In this document: in pieces, positions 35,796 to 46,351 of the stretch
Layout of the letters: every line of letters starts with the position of its first letter
Position numbering within the stretch: the first letter of the stretch is position 1
NCBI GenBank assembly: GCA_030490835.1
Contig: CM059975.1
Coordinates: forward strand, 48,475,174 to 48,539,173
Origin: Annona cherimola
Lineage: Eukaryota; Streptophyta; Magnoliopsida; Magnoliales; Annonaceae
DNA: 64,000 bases
Direction of reading: 5' to 3'
The notes under the pieces: model-generated
The model's database searches: none
Told to the model about the DNA's origin: nothing
Seen by the model: the letters and a program-made list of their open reading frames with translations, nothing else
Program-made: the position numbers and the translations under genes

Positions 35796-37883
35796 TCAAA
35801 CCGAGTGTCAAATACAAATAATGAATCAAATACAGAAACTACACTTTACAAGTTGTATAGGCAGATTTCGGCTCATGGAAGAACTTGTTGAGAGAATGAT
35901 TTGATCAGCGATGTAGCTTTCAGCAAGTTGGAGCAAAGTTCTTCATTTGAAGTTGGTGTAGATAACTTAATGCTTAGAGAGGGTGGAAGGTGAACACAAT
36001 AAATGCTTCTCTAACCTCTAGTACGACCTCTTGAATGCCCATTTATAATGGTGGAGTAAATTAAAACATTTGGTAGTAGGTGGCGCACATTTAATGAGTC
36101 AATGTTCAAATTTTTCCGACCGTTGCGAGCCAAGTCGCATGTGGAGTCGACTTTGGATGCGACTTCACCCAAGTCGCAGACTGGAGTCGACTTCGGTTGC
36201 GACTTCACTTTCTGTATTCATATGATGGAACTTGAATTTCTTTGAAAGTGATCCTTGATGCTTATTGTTCATCTCAAATCTTTGTTCTTCCAATAATGTC
36301 CTTGATGTTAAATGCTTAGTCTTGAAACTCGACATGCTCATCTTCATTTGAAAACTTTATCTTTCAAGGCCTTGATCTTAAAATGATTCGCCTTCCTTGA
36401 GTTTGTAGTCCAAAGTTGTAATTAGTAATCTTCCCTTGAGTAATATACCATCTTGAATGATTCTGTTTTGGATATTTGCTTGTATGGACTGTCTTGGACT
36501 TCAGCTTGACTCAAGTCGGATGCCTGGGTCGACTTAGGGTCCAACTTTACTCAAGTCGCATGTGGAGTCGACTTGGGAATGCAACTTCACCCAAGTCGCA
36601 TGTTGAGTCGACTTCGATTGCGACTTCACCTATCTCCTACCCCAATTTCAACGCTGAAAGGAATTGATCATCTGAAGTCGATAGTGGAGTCGACTTGGGT
36701 CTACGACTTCACCCAAGTCGCAGGTGGAGTCGACTTTGACTACGACTACGCCTGTCTTGGTTCCCAAATTCAACGCTGGAAGGTTTTTCCCACTTGAAGT
36801 CGATCTTGAAGTCGACTTGGGCATCGACTTCACCCAAGTTGATGGCTAAGTCGACTTAGCTTTGTGACTTGGTCTGCCAAGTTCTGAATTCTAAGTTTTT
36901 ATCCTTTAACCAAGTTTAACAAACCATGTTAGTACCCAATTCATTCCCAAATTGAATTGTTAATCATCAAAACATGGATTATGCTTAATTTTGCCTTTGA
37001 TTACAACAACGACTTCATTCAAGTCGCAGGCTGGAGTTTACTTCGGGAGCAGCTTCAGTCTTCATCTTCCAATCTCAAGTTCCAGGTTAAGGTCGACTTG
37101 GTCTCGGACTTGACCCAAGTCATAGGTGGAGTCGACTTCGGATGCGAGTTCACCAGCCATTGATCATTTTGGAACTTCAAGATTTTGCAAGTGATCTATA
37201 TGTTGTTTATATCTTCTTTCTGCTTTTGAACTTCATCAAATGTCTTTGTTTGTGTAGTGTTTTTGCCAAGATTGAGCAATGTGCTAGTCTCTTGAATGAT
37301 TCTTTTTTATGGCCTTGATTCATGATGGTTATTTCTTCTTGTTCTAGTTGTCAAATCTTTAACAAGACAATTTTGAATCAATATGAAGTAGCCACATACT
37401 TGAGTTGCAAGCTTGGGTCGACTTAGACTTCGACTTTACCCAAGCCGCATACTTAGGTCGACTTGAGATGCGACTTCACCTAAGTCTCATGATGGAGTCG
37501 ACTTGGAAAGCGACTTAACTCTGATATTTCAAAGTCTCCAGCCAGGCCATACCCAAGTCGCATATGGAGTCGACTTTGGATTGCGACTTCACCTAAGTCA
37601 CATGCAGAGTCAGACTTCTACTGTGACTTTGCTTGTCTTGGAGTCTCAATTTCTGTCGATTTTATGACACTTGAAGTCAAATTTGGAGTCGACTTGGGTA
37701 TCGACTTGACTTAAGTCGATGGCTGAGTCGACTTGGGGTTGCGACTTGACCTGCTATCTTTTGAATCTTGATTTTGTAAACCTTGGCAACACTTAGTAAC
37801 CTCATTAGTACTAAAATATCTCGCAAATTGAGTTGTTAATCATCAAAACATGGGTTATGCTTAATTTTCCTTGAATTCCAATA
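35796..37883 (-). mobile_element. 3' LTR of Sirevirus element B, main piece
   Basis: Resumes after the solo LTR and ends, in LTR terms, at TATTGGAATTC (plus strand ...GAATTCCAATA, 37883), a one-base variant of the TGTTGG start. The polypurine tract follows immediately, which identifies a 3' LTR of a minus-strand element. Without the inserted LTR and one target copy it is about 2.48 kb, longer than the 1.7-kb relatives because the palindrome array is larger. It holds arrays at 36130-36200, 36500-36850, 37010-37160 and 37400-37750. No genes. Confidence 0.85.
36130..37750 (-). repeat. Expanded GTCGAC palindrome arrays in the LTR of element B
   Basis: Roughly twenty GTCGAC or near-GTCGAC centres in four clusters, many flanked by CAAGTCGCA on one side and GCGACTT on the other. 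Unique AT-rich text separates the clusters. The number of units is about twice that in the LTRs at 34085 and 46352. Confidence 0.8.
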
Positions 37884-38337
37884 TTCTCCCCCTTTTTGAT
37901 GATTGACCAAACCAATTTGAGATATACATTTCATTTTTCTTACATAAAAGTTATATCATCCTTTACATTTGATTTAATGTATTGAAAACTCAAAAGTCTC
38001 ATGTTATTAAATATCATTTGAACCAATTCATTCCAAAACATACAAAAATAAATCCAAGCGAAGTTCATATCATTCATTCGTACGCAAAATGATTCCAAAA
38101 TAAGTTCATATCATGTATTTATACAAAATGGTTCCCAAAGTTACATTTTGTGCTACTCATGCAAAAAATTACATTATATGTTACATATTCCTAAAAACAA
38201 AACAGAATCTTAGTCCAAATCTCCTAAGTCCTAATCTCTTTCTCCCCCTTTTTGTCGATGCATCAAAATGGGATATAAGGGAAGCGAGACTTGTGAAATT
38301 AGAATGCTATGATAGGATAGGTAGTTGGGTAGGTTGG
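37884..38337 (-). mobile_element. Element B, internal 3' end with two polypurine tracts
   Basis: The minus strand shows AAAAAGGGGGAGAA right at the LTR border (37884-37897) and a second tract AAAAAGGGGGAGAAAG at 38240-38253. Repeated AAAAGGGGGAG-type tracts near the 3' LTR are typical of Sireviruses. The rest is noncoding AT-rich DNA. An Athila-like element is inserted at 38338 and the internal region resumes at 44840. Confidence 0.8.
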
Positions 38338-39837
38338 TGATAACTCCTGAAAATGCGAGTTATCATGGCCCGTTTTAGACTAGTTTTGCATGTTAGTCCA
38401 AGATAATGTGGTTAGTTTGCACCCATTTAGCTTAGTTTTCACTCACTTTGCATTTTAGGAGCATAACGTAGTTTTTATGCATTTTTAGTATAAAATAGGC
38501 ACTTATAGTTCATTTATTAGTTGATTTCGTAGGAAGGACGGGCAACTTTCCATGCGCGAGTGAGTCAGGATGAAGAACCGAACAAAGGAAGAAGCAAGTA
38601 GGTTGGCGCCCAGGCGCCAACCAGTGGCGCTTAGAAGAATACTCCAGCATCCCCACGATGAAAAGCTTCCAGGGACTTGGCGCCTAGGCACCACTTCACT
38701 ACCATGCAAAAATATGTCGGAAGCTTTTAAGTCAATTAGCCTCCAGAGAGTTGGCGCCTAGGCACCACGACGACCCCGCACACATGTGTCTCTGCACGTG
38801 TTTCGAACGGACTCATGGAGATTTAAATACTTGCTTAGGGTTCGTTAGGAAGTAGAGAGACACGGAGAGAAAGACGGAGAGAGTGGTTGTGGCTGCTATG
38901 GAGAAAGGGAGAAATACAAAAGCTTCAAGGAAGGAGAGAAGAGCAAGTGGAGATCCAAGTTATCACTGCAAATCCATTGAGTTTCATCTCCTCTTCTCAT
39001 CTATCTCTTCGTATTTGTTATTCTCCTTGCATGAGATGATTGTAACTTGATTTTAATGGGAATTAAGTCATGCTTATGGGCTGAACCTTCCTATGGTGGG
39101 AGATATGTAGGATTTGAACTCATAGTCTATATTATTTGGTTTCTTATGCTTGAAATGGCGATATAGTTGCGTTGTGACTTATGTTGCTTAAGATTACCCT
39201 TATATATCATGCTTAATGCATTTACAAGCTTTGCAACCTTGTAGATTGATTGAATATTCAGATTCATGCTTGAAAAAGTGAGATTTGAATAAGATCCATA
39301 TATGAGGCATAGGTTTTCCAGCTCTTGTTTGCGTTGGATGTTAATATGGATAGGAATATATCTATTAACTCTATGTAATCTTGATTAGGTTATGTGGTTA
39401 TCAATCTTACTTTACTTGTGTGCATGGGACATAACACAAACTAAAACTTGGTTAGGTTTGTATGTGTTGGAAGACATATATTAATATGAATGAACCTAGA
39501 TTAGTAATCTCTGCATAACTAACTTAAATGGGACCAAATAACATAACCATGATTCAAAGAATTCATATTCCCACCTACCTTAATCATCTCAAGGCAATCT
39601 CAGCAGTATTCCACTCCACTTTGGTCATTTACTGCTTTTCTTAGTTTCGGTTAATTCAATTCTTTAAAAATAAACTCTCATTACTTTACCAATTCACTTA
39701 GACAATTGAGATTTAAGGTGCTAACCCGTTTAACACAATCCACGTTGGAACGATACTCTACTCACTCTTTATTACTTGATCGGTACGTATACTTGCGTTA
39801 AAATGAGCATTTTAATAGACATATATGTAGCTTGTCA
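38338..39837 (+). repeat. 5' LTR of the Athila-like element
   Basis: 1,500 bp, TGATAACTCCTGAAAATGCG to GTAGCTTGTCA. It contains a perfect inverted repeat with 10-bp arms, GGTTGGCGCC and GGCGCCAACC, separated by CA (38601-38622), and the CGTTGGAACGATACTC-like phrase near its end. Confidence 0.92.
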
Positions 39838-39843
39838 AGTTTT

Positions 39844-39861
39844 TGGCGCCGTTGCTGGGGA
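39844..39861 (+). promoter_or_regulatory. Primer binding site, tRNA-Asp type
   Basis: TGGCGCCGTTGCTGGGGA, six bases after the LTR end. It is complementary to the 3' end of plant tRNA-Asp(GUC) except for one base (T for C). Minus-strand DNA synthesis would start here. This primer choice is common in Athila-type elements. Confidence 0.88.
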
Positions 39862-39957
39862 TTGGTGATTTCAACTTATTACCTGACAATTTTAGTTGCC
39901 TTCTGTGAATGTGTATATATTATACATAGTTTTTTTTTCTTTCTTTGCTTTTGATAA

Positions 39958-40914
39958 AAGTTTATTTCAGGGATCTTTTTATTGCAATTTTCAATAGCTT
40001 CAAATGCTTACCACTGGCCAAATGCAGAATTTTCAACACCAAGCACAATGGGTTTCCATGAGTATGACAATACATGGGCACCTCCAGTTCAATTTGCAGG
40101 TTTTGACAATCAAATGCAGGATATGGATAATTCTTATTCAACTTACTACGATTTGTGTGGATGCGAGGGACATTTATCAAATCAATGCGTGTATTACTTA
40201 GCATCCATGGGTCATCTTGATCATTCAAATGATGCACAGGAGAACTATGGGGACCCTCAATCAGAAAATATGATGCCAATAGGATTTCAAGCATATCAAG
40301 TAGGGGAGCCATCACCACCTGAAAACAAGTCAGCTTTGGAGCACAAGTTCATGCAATTCATGAAGAGCCAAATGAAATTTAATGAAAACATGCAGAAATA
40401 GGTGGAGCAATTAGCTATCGTAATCCAATGTCGGCATCAAGAAGCGTCTTTCGGTCATATAGAAGAAATTTTAGAAGAAGATGAGTTGGAACAAGGCTGT
40501 GAAGTCACTCCGAGCATTAATGAAGATATATCAATCGATGTGATAGAGCAACCTATACCTCAACATGTGCTTGAACAATTGGCCGAGCCAATGGAAAGCC
40601 AGGAAGTAGAAGAGAAAATCGATGAAGAAATAGATGTTGATATAGTGGAGAAAGTTGAAAATTATCATATCAACATGCCTCTAATTTGTCTTCCTGAAAT
40701 TCAGGTACAACATGAGTTAATTGATCAATGCATAGCCTTGGAAAGCAGCATCTTGAAGCCATCATTAATTCAAGACCTTGAAAAACTCTTCTATAGCCTC
40801 TATGAAACTCAAGAAAAGAGGTCAACTGATCCATTTGAAGAGGTTAAGAAGATATCTGAACTTCCAGTGCACAATCTACATGGAAGGAAGTTCGATAGAG
40901 AGGGAATTGGCTAA
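39958..40914 (+). pseudogene. Athila-like partial gag ORF with one in-frame stop
   Basis: One reading frame runs from 39958 (just after a TAA) to 40916, broken only by TAG at 40399-40401, where MQK is followed by VEQLAIV. The first half holds a CCHC-type zinc knuckle in which the first Cys is replaced by Tyr (YDLCGCEGHLSNQC, near residue 55), followed by ENKSALEHKFMQFMKSQMKF, like the gag end of Athila elements. The second half is acidic (about 170 residues with many Glu and Asp, for example QEVEEKIDEEIDVDIVEKVE) and possibly coiled. The first ATG is well inside the frame, so the N-terminal part of gag is missing. Whether a protein is made is unknown. Confidence 0.65.
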
Positions 40915-41950
40915 TCATAAACGAGACGTCAGGCTGAAGACGATAAATTTACCGCTGAATGGGAGGTAACCCATTACACTTTTAGTTTTTTCTTTTTTTA
41001 GGATGGAGCTCAAAGCCATTCATCTCTCAAGGCAAAGAAGGACAGCATTATCATGCTCAATTCTAGAATTTTAATCCACTTTCGAGTTGATAAATGATAG
41101 AATCAAGGAGTTTCAAGTTTATATTCATCATTCAAGACAAGACAATGCAATTGGAGTGAAGCCTCGGCCTTAATTTTTGGTGTCCCGACGCTAAGTTTTT
41201 GCAGAAGAACATGTTGCAGCAAATTGGGATCAGAGAAGTGGCACTCCGGCGCCATATTTTTTCAAGGAAACAAGATGTTGCAACTTTTGAGTTAGCAAGT
41301 CGGCGCCCCGGTGCCGTTCCCCCAGCCAGCATAAAAAAACAGCAAAATACGATTTTTCAGCATGCAAACTTCAACTGGCCATAACTTTTGATCCTGGAGG
41401 AGTTATGGAAGCTACCGCATATCAACGGAAAGTATTTTTTGAGCCCATCGAGATGAAAACCATGGTTTTCTTAGTTGATATCATTTTCAATATCAAAATC
41501 CTCCATTTTTGCATATTTTGGGGTCGTTAAAGTTCTATGCAATTTGTTTTACTACTTTTAGTGAATCACTATTTTTTTTACTTTAAGTAAAACATGTGCA
41601 AGTGGGTGGTTTGCATTTCTCATATATTTGCGGGCATGTGGATGTGTTGCTTGTGGGTAACTTTTTGGTTCAAGCTATTCCATTATTTTATCGTGACTAA
41701 GAGTTTAAAGTAGTGAGGGAGGAGTTTATGGACTGCACTTGTAGTATTAATAATATGGCTTGAAACTTGAGTTTGATTGCCTAAGAAGAGCTTCTATGGA
41801 ATATATTTGGGGTGTAGAGTCCTGGACATTTGAGCTTGCATTGCCCCTTTCAATATTGTGCTGCTCGTTTTCTTCCTTCTTCCTATTTGTGACGTCACTC
41901 TCAACCGCTCACAACCAGTGTGAGGCTAACCAACTTGGAGAATCTAATGA
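40915..41950 (+). other. Noncoding internal stretch of the Athila-like element
   Basis: No convincing gene. Contains GGCGCC words (41229, 41310), the phrase CTGGCCATAACTTTTGATC seen in Athila relatives, and AT-rich filler. Pol would normally lie between gag and this part, so a large deletion or an original lack of pol is implied. Confidence 0.6.
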
Positions 41951-42160
41951 CAGCCCAAGCCCGGTTTCTACGGCAGTCTAATCGGGCTATGGAGGTGCAT
42001 TTTTCGTAGATTTATGGAAGATCGACACATCGATATGACGACATTACCACCATTCCCGTCGACACCTTCCGAGTTCCGAGCATGTTTCGGTCGGTCTTTA
42101 CAACAGTCGGGTGAAGAGAGTGAGCATGATGAAGACGACTCCTCCACATCAGACACCTAG
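41951..42160 (+). pseudogene. Small acidic C-terminal ORF remnant
   Basis: A 69-codon open stretch after TGA at 41948, containing an ATG at 42014 and ending in TAG at 42158. The C-terminus is acidic and Ser-rich (ESEHDEDDSSTSDT) after TLPPFPSTPSEFR. It sits just before the first polypurine tract, where Athila elements end their third ORF, so it may be the tail of such an ORF. No family can be assigned from sequence alone. Confidence 0.35.
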
Positions 42161-42265
42161 GGGAGTTCCTGTCCTTTCCATTTTGTTTTACTTTTGTATT
42201 TCTTTATCAGTTTATGATCATGTAGGTTTCATATAGTTTCATGCATTGAGGATAATGCATCCCTC

Positions 42266-42281
42266 AAGTTTGGGGGGGTGT
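42266..42281 (+). promoter_or_regulatory. Inner polypurine tract of the Athila-like element
   Basis: AAGTTTGGGGGGGTGT after TTGAGGATAATGCATCCCTC, the same layout as the terminal tract (TCGAGGACTA ... AAGTTCGAGGGTG). It lies about 1.05 kb upstream of the 3' LTR and may prime plus-strand DNA a second time. Confidence 0.55.
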
Positions 42282-42799
42282 ATAATTCTCTCTTATAAGT
42301 TTGTGTTTCATGTTTGATTATATGCATGTTATGTCAAACTCTACTGATGAAAATTATCTTGTTTCAATCCATTTTGATGGAAATGTGCAAGGTTAAGAAA
42401 AATTTTAAACTTGAAATTGATTTCATAAAAAAAATGGTAATTCATGCTAAGGACTATGTAAAAAAGAAAGTTGCAAGTAACATGTGAATGAATCAAGAGA
42501 ATTTCTTAGTAAAGTGTTCTAATTCAAGTCCATGTGAATCTTTTCAATTGATATGATAAGAACTGAGTTAAATGAATGTTAACCACATGCTTTAAGGGAA
42601 TTAATGGTCTCAGAAATGGTAATATTTCACAAATTTTTCTAATAAAATTTAAAATGGGTTAACTTGCATGTTTAGTATCCTTACTAAGTTATCGGAATAA
42701 TAAAAGGAGGTGATTGACCTAAGTTGAGTAACCGGGACTTGGCATCAATAAATGTCAAGGTTCGCGTAAAAAGGCAAGGGAAAGTCATAGTAATAATGC

Positions 42800-42939
42800 T
42801 TTAAAAAGAAAACTCTCCCCAGATACCCTGAAATATGGTGAGGGGAGCCAAAAAAAAGAAATAAAAAATAAAAACAGCTCTCCAGATATCCTGGAATATG
42901 GTGAGGAGAGTCCTGCAATAAGTTTCGGGGGGGGGGGGG
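42800..42939 (+). repeat. Duplicated hairpin and G13 run
   Basis: Two diverged copies of a hairpin-like unit, CTCTCC..CAGATA then TATGGTGAG..GGAGAG, at about 42808-42845 and 42871-42910, joined by an A-rich spacer. A run of 13 G follows at 42927-42939. Confidence 0.7.
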
Positions 42940-43318
42940 AAGAATGTGCAGTTAGACAAAATGGAATCCAATGAATTATTATCATGTTCTTTGACTGAAA
43001 ATTTTGCTTAACCCTTGGTTCACCTATTTTATATTGATTTTCTAACCAGTTTCTTTTGATCAAGAGAAGGATTAACATGATTGAATTATTACTTTGAACT
43101 AGAAATACTGTCATCTACATGTAACTTGGTTCAAGAATGAAAAAATGAAAATGCATGTCCTATTTTGAGAGATGGATGATTTTTCAAGTTAAGATTATTC
43201 TTGATCTTGTTGAATAGAGAGATGTAATTGTTAGAAGTATAATGAGAACCAGGTTGAATTAAAAGAGTCCAAATTCATTCATTACGTTTTCATGTGTTGC
43301 TCGAGGACTATCAATATT

Positions 43319-43332
43319 TAAGTTCGAGGGTG
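43319..43332 (+). promoter_or_regulatory. Terminal polypurine tract of the Athila-like element
   Basis: TAAGTTCGAGGGTG directly before the 3' LTR. The truncated relative has TAAGTTTGGGGGTG at 3399-3412, so two changes have weakened this copy. Confidence 0.75.
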
Positions 43333-44834
43333 TGATAACTCCTGAAAATGCGAGTTATCATGGCCCGTTTCAGACTAGTTTTGCATGTTAGTCCAAGAGA
43401 ATGTGGTTAATTTGCACCCATTTAGCTTAGTTTTCACTCACTTTGCATTTTAGGAGCATAATATAGTTTTTATGCATTTTTAATATAAAATAGGCACTTA
43501 TAGTTCATTTATTTAGTTTTAGTTGATTTTGTCGGAAGGACGGGTAACTTTTCATGCACGAGTGAGTCGAGATGAAGAACCGAGAAAAGAAAGAAGCAAG
43601 TAGGCTGGCGCCCAGGCGCCAACCTGCAACCTTAGAAGAATACTCCAGCATCCCCATGATGAAAAGTTTCCTGGGACTTGGCGCCTAAGCGCCACTTCAC
43701 TACCATGCAGAAATATCTCGGAAGCTTTTAAGTCAATTAGCCTCCAGAGAGTTGGCACCTAGGCGCCACGGCGACCCTGCACACGTGTGTCTTTACATGT
43801 GTTTCGAATGGACTTATGGAGATACCTGCTTAGGGTTCGTTAGGAAGTAGAGAGACACGGAGAGAGAGACGGAGAGAGTGGTTGTGGCTGCTGTGGAGAA
43901 AGGGAGAAACACAAAAGCTTCAAGGAAGGAGAGAAGAGCAAGTGGATATCCAAGCTATCACTGCAAATTCATTGAGTTTCATCTCCTCTTCTCATCTATC
44001 TCTTCCTATTTGTTATTCTTCTTGCGTGAGATGATTGTAACTTGATTTTAATAGGAATTAAAGTCATGCTTATGAGCTAAACCTTCCTATGGTGGGAGAT
44101 ATGTAGGATTTGAACTCATAGTCTATGTTATTTGGTTTCTTACGCTTGAAATGATGATATAGTTGCGCTGTCACTTATGTTGCTTAAGATTACCCATATA
44201 TATCATGCTTAATGTGTTTACAAGCTTTGCAACCTTGTGGATTGATTGAATATTTAGATTCATGCTTGGAAAAGTGAGATTTGAATAAGGTCCATATATG
44301 AGGCACAGGTTTTCCAGCTCTTGTTTGCGTTGGATGTTAATATGGATACGAATATACCTATTAACCCTGTGTAATCTTGATTAGGTTATGTGGTTATCAA
44401 TCTTGTTTTACTTGTGTACATGGGAACATAACACAAACTAAAACTTGGTTAGGTTTGTATGTGTTGGAAGACATATATGAATATGAATGAACCTAGATTA
44501 GTAATCTCTGCAGAACTAACTTAAATGGGACCAAATAACATAGTTACGATCCAATGAATTCATATTCCCACCTACCTTAATTATCTCAAGGCAATCTCAG
44601 CAGTATTCCACTCCACTTTGGTCATTTACTGCTTTTCTTAGTTTAGTTTAATTCAATTCTTTAAAAACAAACTCTCATTACTTTACCAATTCACTTAGAC
44701 AATTGAGATTTAAGGTGCTAACCCGTTTAACACAATCCTCGTGGGAACGATACTCTACTCACTCTTTTTTACTTGATCAGCATGTATACTTGCGTTAAAA
44801 TGAGCATTTTAATAGACATATACGCAGCTCGTCA
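43333..44834 (+). repeat. 3' LTR of the Athila-like element
   Basis: 1,502 bp, TGATAACTCCTGAAAATGCG to CGCAGCTCGTCA, paired with 38338-39837. The long inverted repeat of the 5' LTR is present with one mismatch (GGCTGGCGCC, near 43602). Confidence 0.92.
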
Positions 44835-44839
44835 GTTGG

Positions 44840-45975
44840 TGGAATGGGTCGGGTGCAGGCTGATGAAAATGGAGACGAGGGAGCCTGAACGGTGGGTTCA
44901 GCTCTCACAGACTTGCCCCAGTATCTGCCACGACAACTACCCGAGGCAATATTTGATGGCTATTAACTCCCGATCCAGTTTGTCTTGGCGACTATGCATT
45001 TCCATCAATGTCATGTGAATAGACCCCAATTCCTGTGAAAGCCGACCCTCCATCTTTTTGTAAATAATCCATGGTAGCTTGGGAGGTATAAGATTGATCT
45101 GGAGAGCGAGCATGGTGGTCTGTGGCCTGTGATCTATGTGGGGAACATGATCCATGAGATTGTGGTGACGCAAGAGCAGCTGGTGCTGGAGGCAGAGATG
45201 GAATCGGTTCATAACGGGGTAGGTCCTCCCCCTCAGGACGAGCACCCTCGACCTCGGGATTAGCTTGAAATTCATTGCCCATCCGTTCTTGTAACCTTCT
45301 AGCCCTAAACTCCTCTAAGTTAATCTTCATGCGGATCAGGAGAGCCTAGTTGATGGCATTCATAGGTTTCAGAACCTCAAATGGTTCGCCTTCTAGATCA
45401 ACACCAAAATATGCCATGATTTTGGTGATCCACATCAGATATGGTAATACACCTCGTGGATTCTCCTTCTTAAGTTGGAGGGCCTCCAAAAATAGTCTTG
45501 GGAGACAGACTTTGACCTTATTGGCAACTTTCCACAAGATTTCAGCTTCTTGTGGATTCAACTGATTTCGGTCGCCTCCCTTTGGATAAATGCAATGGCC
45601 AATGAGTAGCCTAAGAACTCACAACCTTGGTGTAAGTCCATATAGTGCAAAAACTTGATCTCGGGGTGATACTTGTTGCTGTTTGTAAGCTGATTGTACA
45701 TTTGCATGAGGGACAGCCCTTCAGGAATAGGTTCATTATCTCTTGGCACACTTAGGATGTTGTCAATTCAACTAATGGCAGTGGACTTGCTGATTCCATG
45801 CCCAATTCCCAAATTTATCTCAACCCCCTTGACATATGTGTTGAGATATTCCTGATCCCACAAGTAATAGAACAGTTTGGTTAAATCAGGATATACTTTA
45901 TCATCCTCTTTGAGTAGACCCATCCATCCTTGAAAATCCAAAAGTTCTTCTATATCGAACTGTTTTCTAATTTGC
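44840..45975 (-). pseudogene. Element B third ORF, truncated and frame-shifted
   Basis: On the minus strand the pieces from about 45970 to 44992 match the ORF of element A in order: FQGWMGLLKEDDKVYPDL, YNQLTNSNKYHPEIKFLHYM, LNPQEAEILWKVANKVKV, PRGVLPYLMWI and FEVLKPMNAIN. Then come a basic/polar stretch and a C-terminal DGNA remnant. At least three frameshifts or stops break it. The N-terminal part (about 150 residues in A) is missing, because a polypurine-like tract AAATAGGGGGAGC at 45985-45974 directly precedes the match. It is cut at its end by the Athila-like insertion. The protein type is a putative plant transposon protein found as a third ORF after pol in Sireviruses; its function is unknown. 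Confidence 0.75.
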
Positions 45976-46005
45976 TCCCCCTATTTAAATTTAAAATTTC
46001 ATATT

Positions 46006-46351
46006 TTTAATCAATGTCAATCATACACATATCATTTCTAATTTTGTAGAATAATTCTTTTGCCAATGGATTGATGAAAATATCTGCAATTTGGTCATCA
46101 GTTTTAACATATTCTATGCAAATATCATGGTTTTCAGCATGTTCCCTAATAAAATTGTGTCTCACATCTATATGCTTAGTTCTAGAATGCAATACCAGAT
46201 TTTTTGTTAAACATATTGCACTAGTATTATCACATCTAATTGGTATATCTTAAAATTCAATGTCATAATCTTTAAGTTGTTGTTTCATCCAAAGTAATTG
46301 CGTACAATAGCTCCTGATAGCAATGTATTCAACTTCCGCAATAGATAGAGC
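46006..46351 (-). pseudogene. Element B RNase H, C-terminal part
   Basis: The minus-strand frame begins LSIAEVEYIAIRSYCTQLLW, contains CDNTSA and HSRTKHIDVRHNFIREH and ends with PLAKELFYKIRNDMCM before TAA, the standard copia RNase H end. One stop (TAA near 46252) interrupts it. The upstream part of pol is separated by the insertion of Sirevirus A at 46352 and is not in the window. Confidence 0.85.

Larger units (their letters stand above)
38338..44834 (+). mobile_element. Complete non-autonomous Athila-like element, TSD GTTGG
   Basis: A 6,497-bp element with two LTRs of about 1.5 kb, a primer site, a partial gag-like ORF, two polypurine tracts and perfect 5-bp duplications GTTGG at 38333-38337 and 44835-44839. 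It is inserted in the internal region of Sirevirus B. The internal region is only about 3.5 kb and has no protease, RT, RNase H or integrase, so movement would need enzymes from a related element. The first about 190 bases of the two LTRs differ at about six sites, suggesting a fairly young insertion. Confidence 0.93.

Noticed and set aside
36500..37750. Regularly spaced palindromic repeats resembling a CRISPR array
   Set aside because: Repeats vary in length and spacing, lie inside an LTR next to a polypurine tract, and the DNA is plant.
39940..39972. T-rich tract ending TTTATTTCAG before the Athila-like gag frame, possibly a splice acceptor
   Set aside because: Only one copy of this region is in the window, so conservation cannot be judged, and no donor partner is clear.
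44773..45018. Plus-strand 81-codon frame across the end of the Athila-like element
   Set aside because: It crosses the LTR end and the target duplication into antisense of the decayed third ORF of element B.
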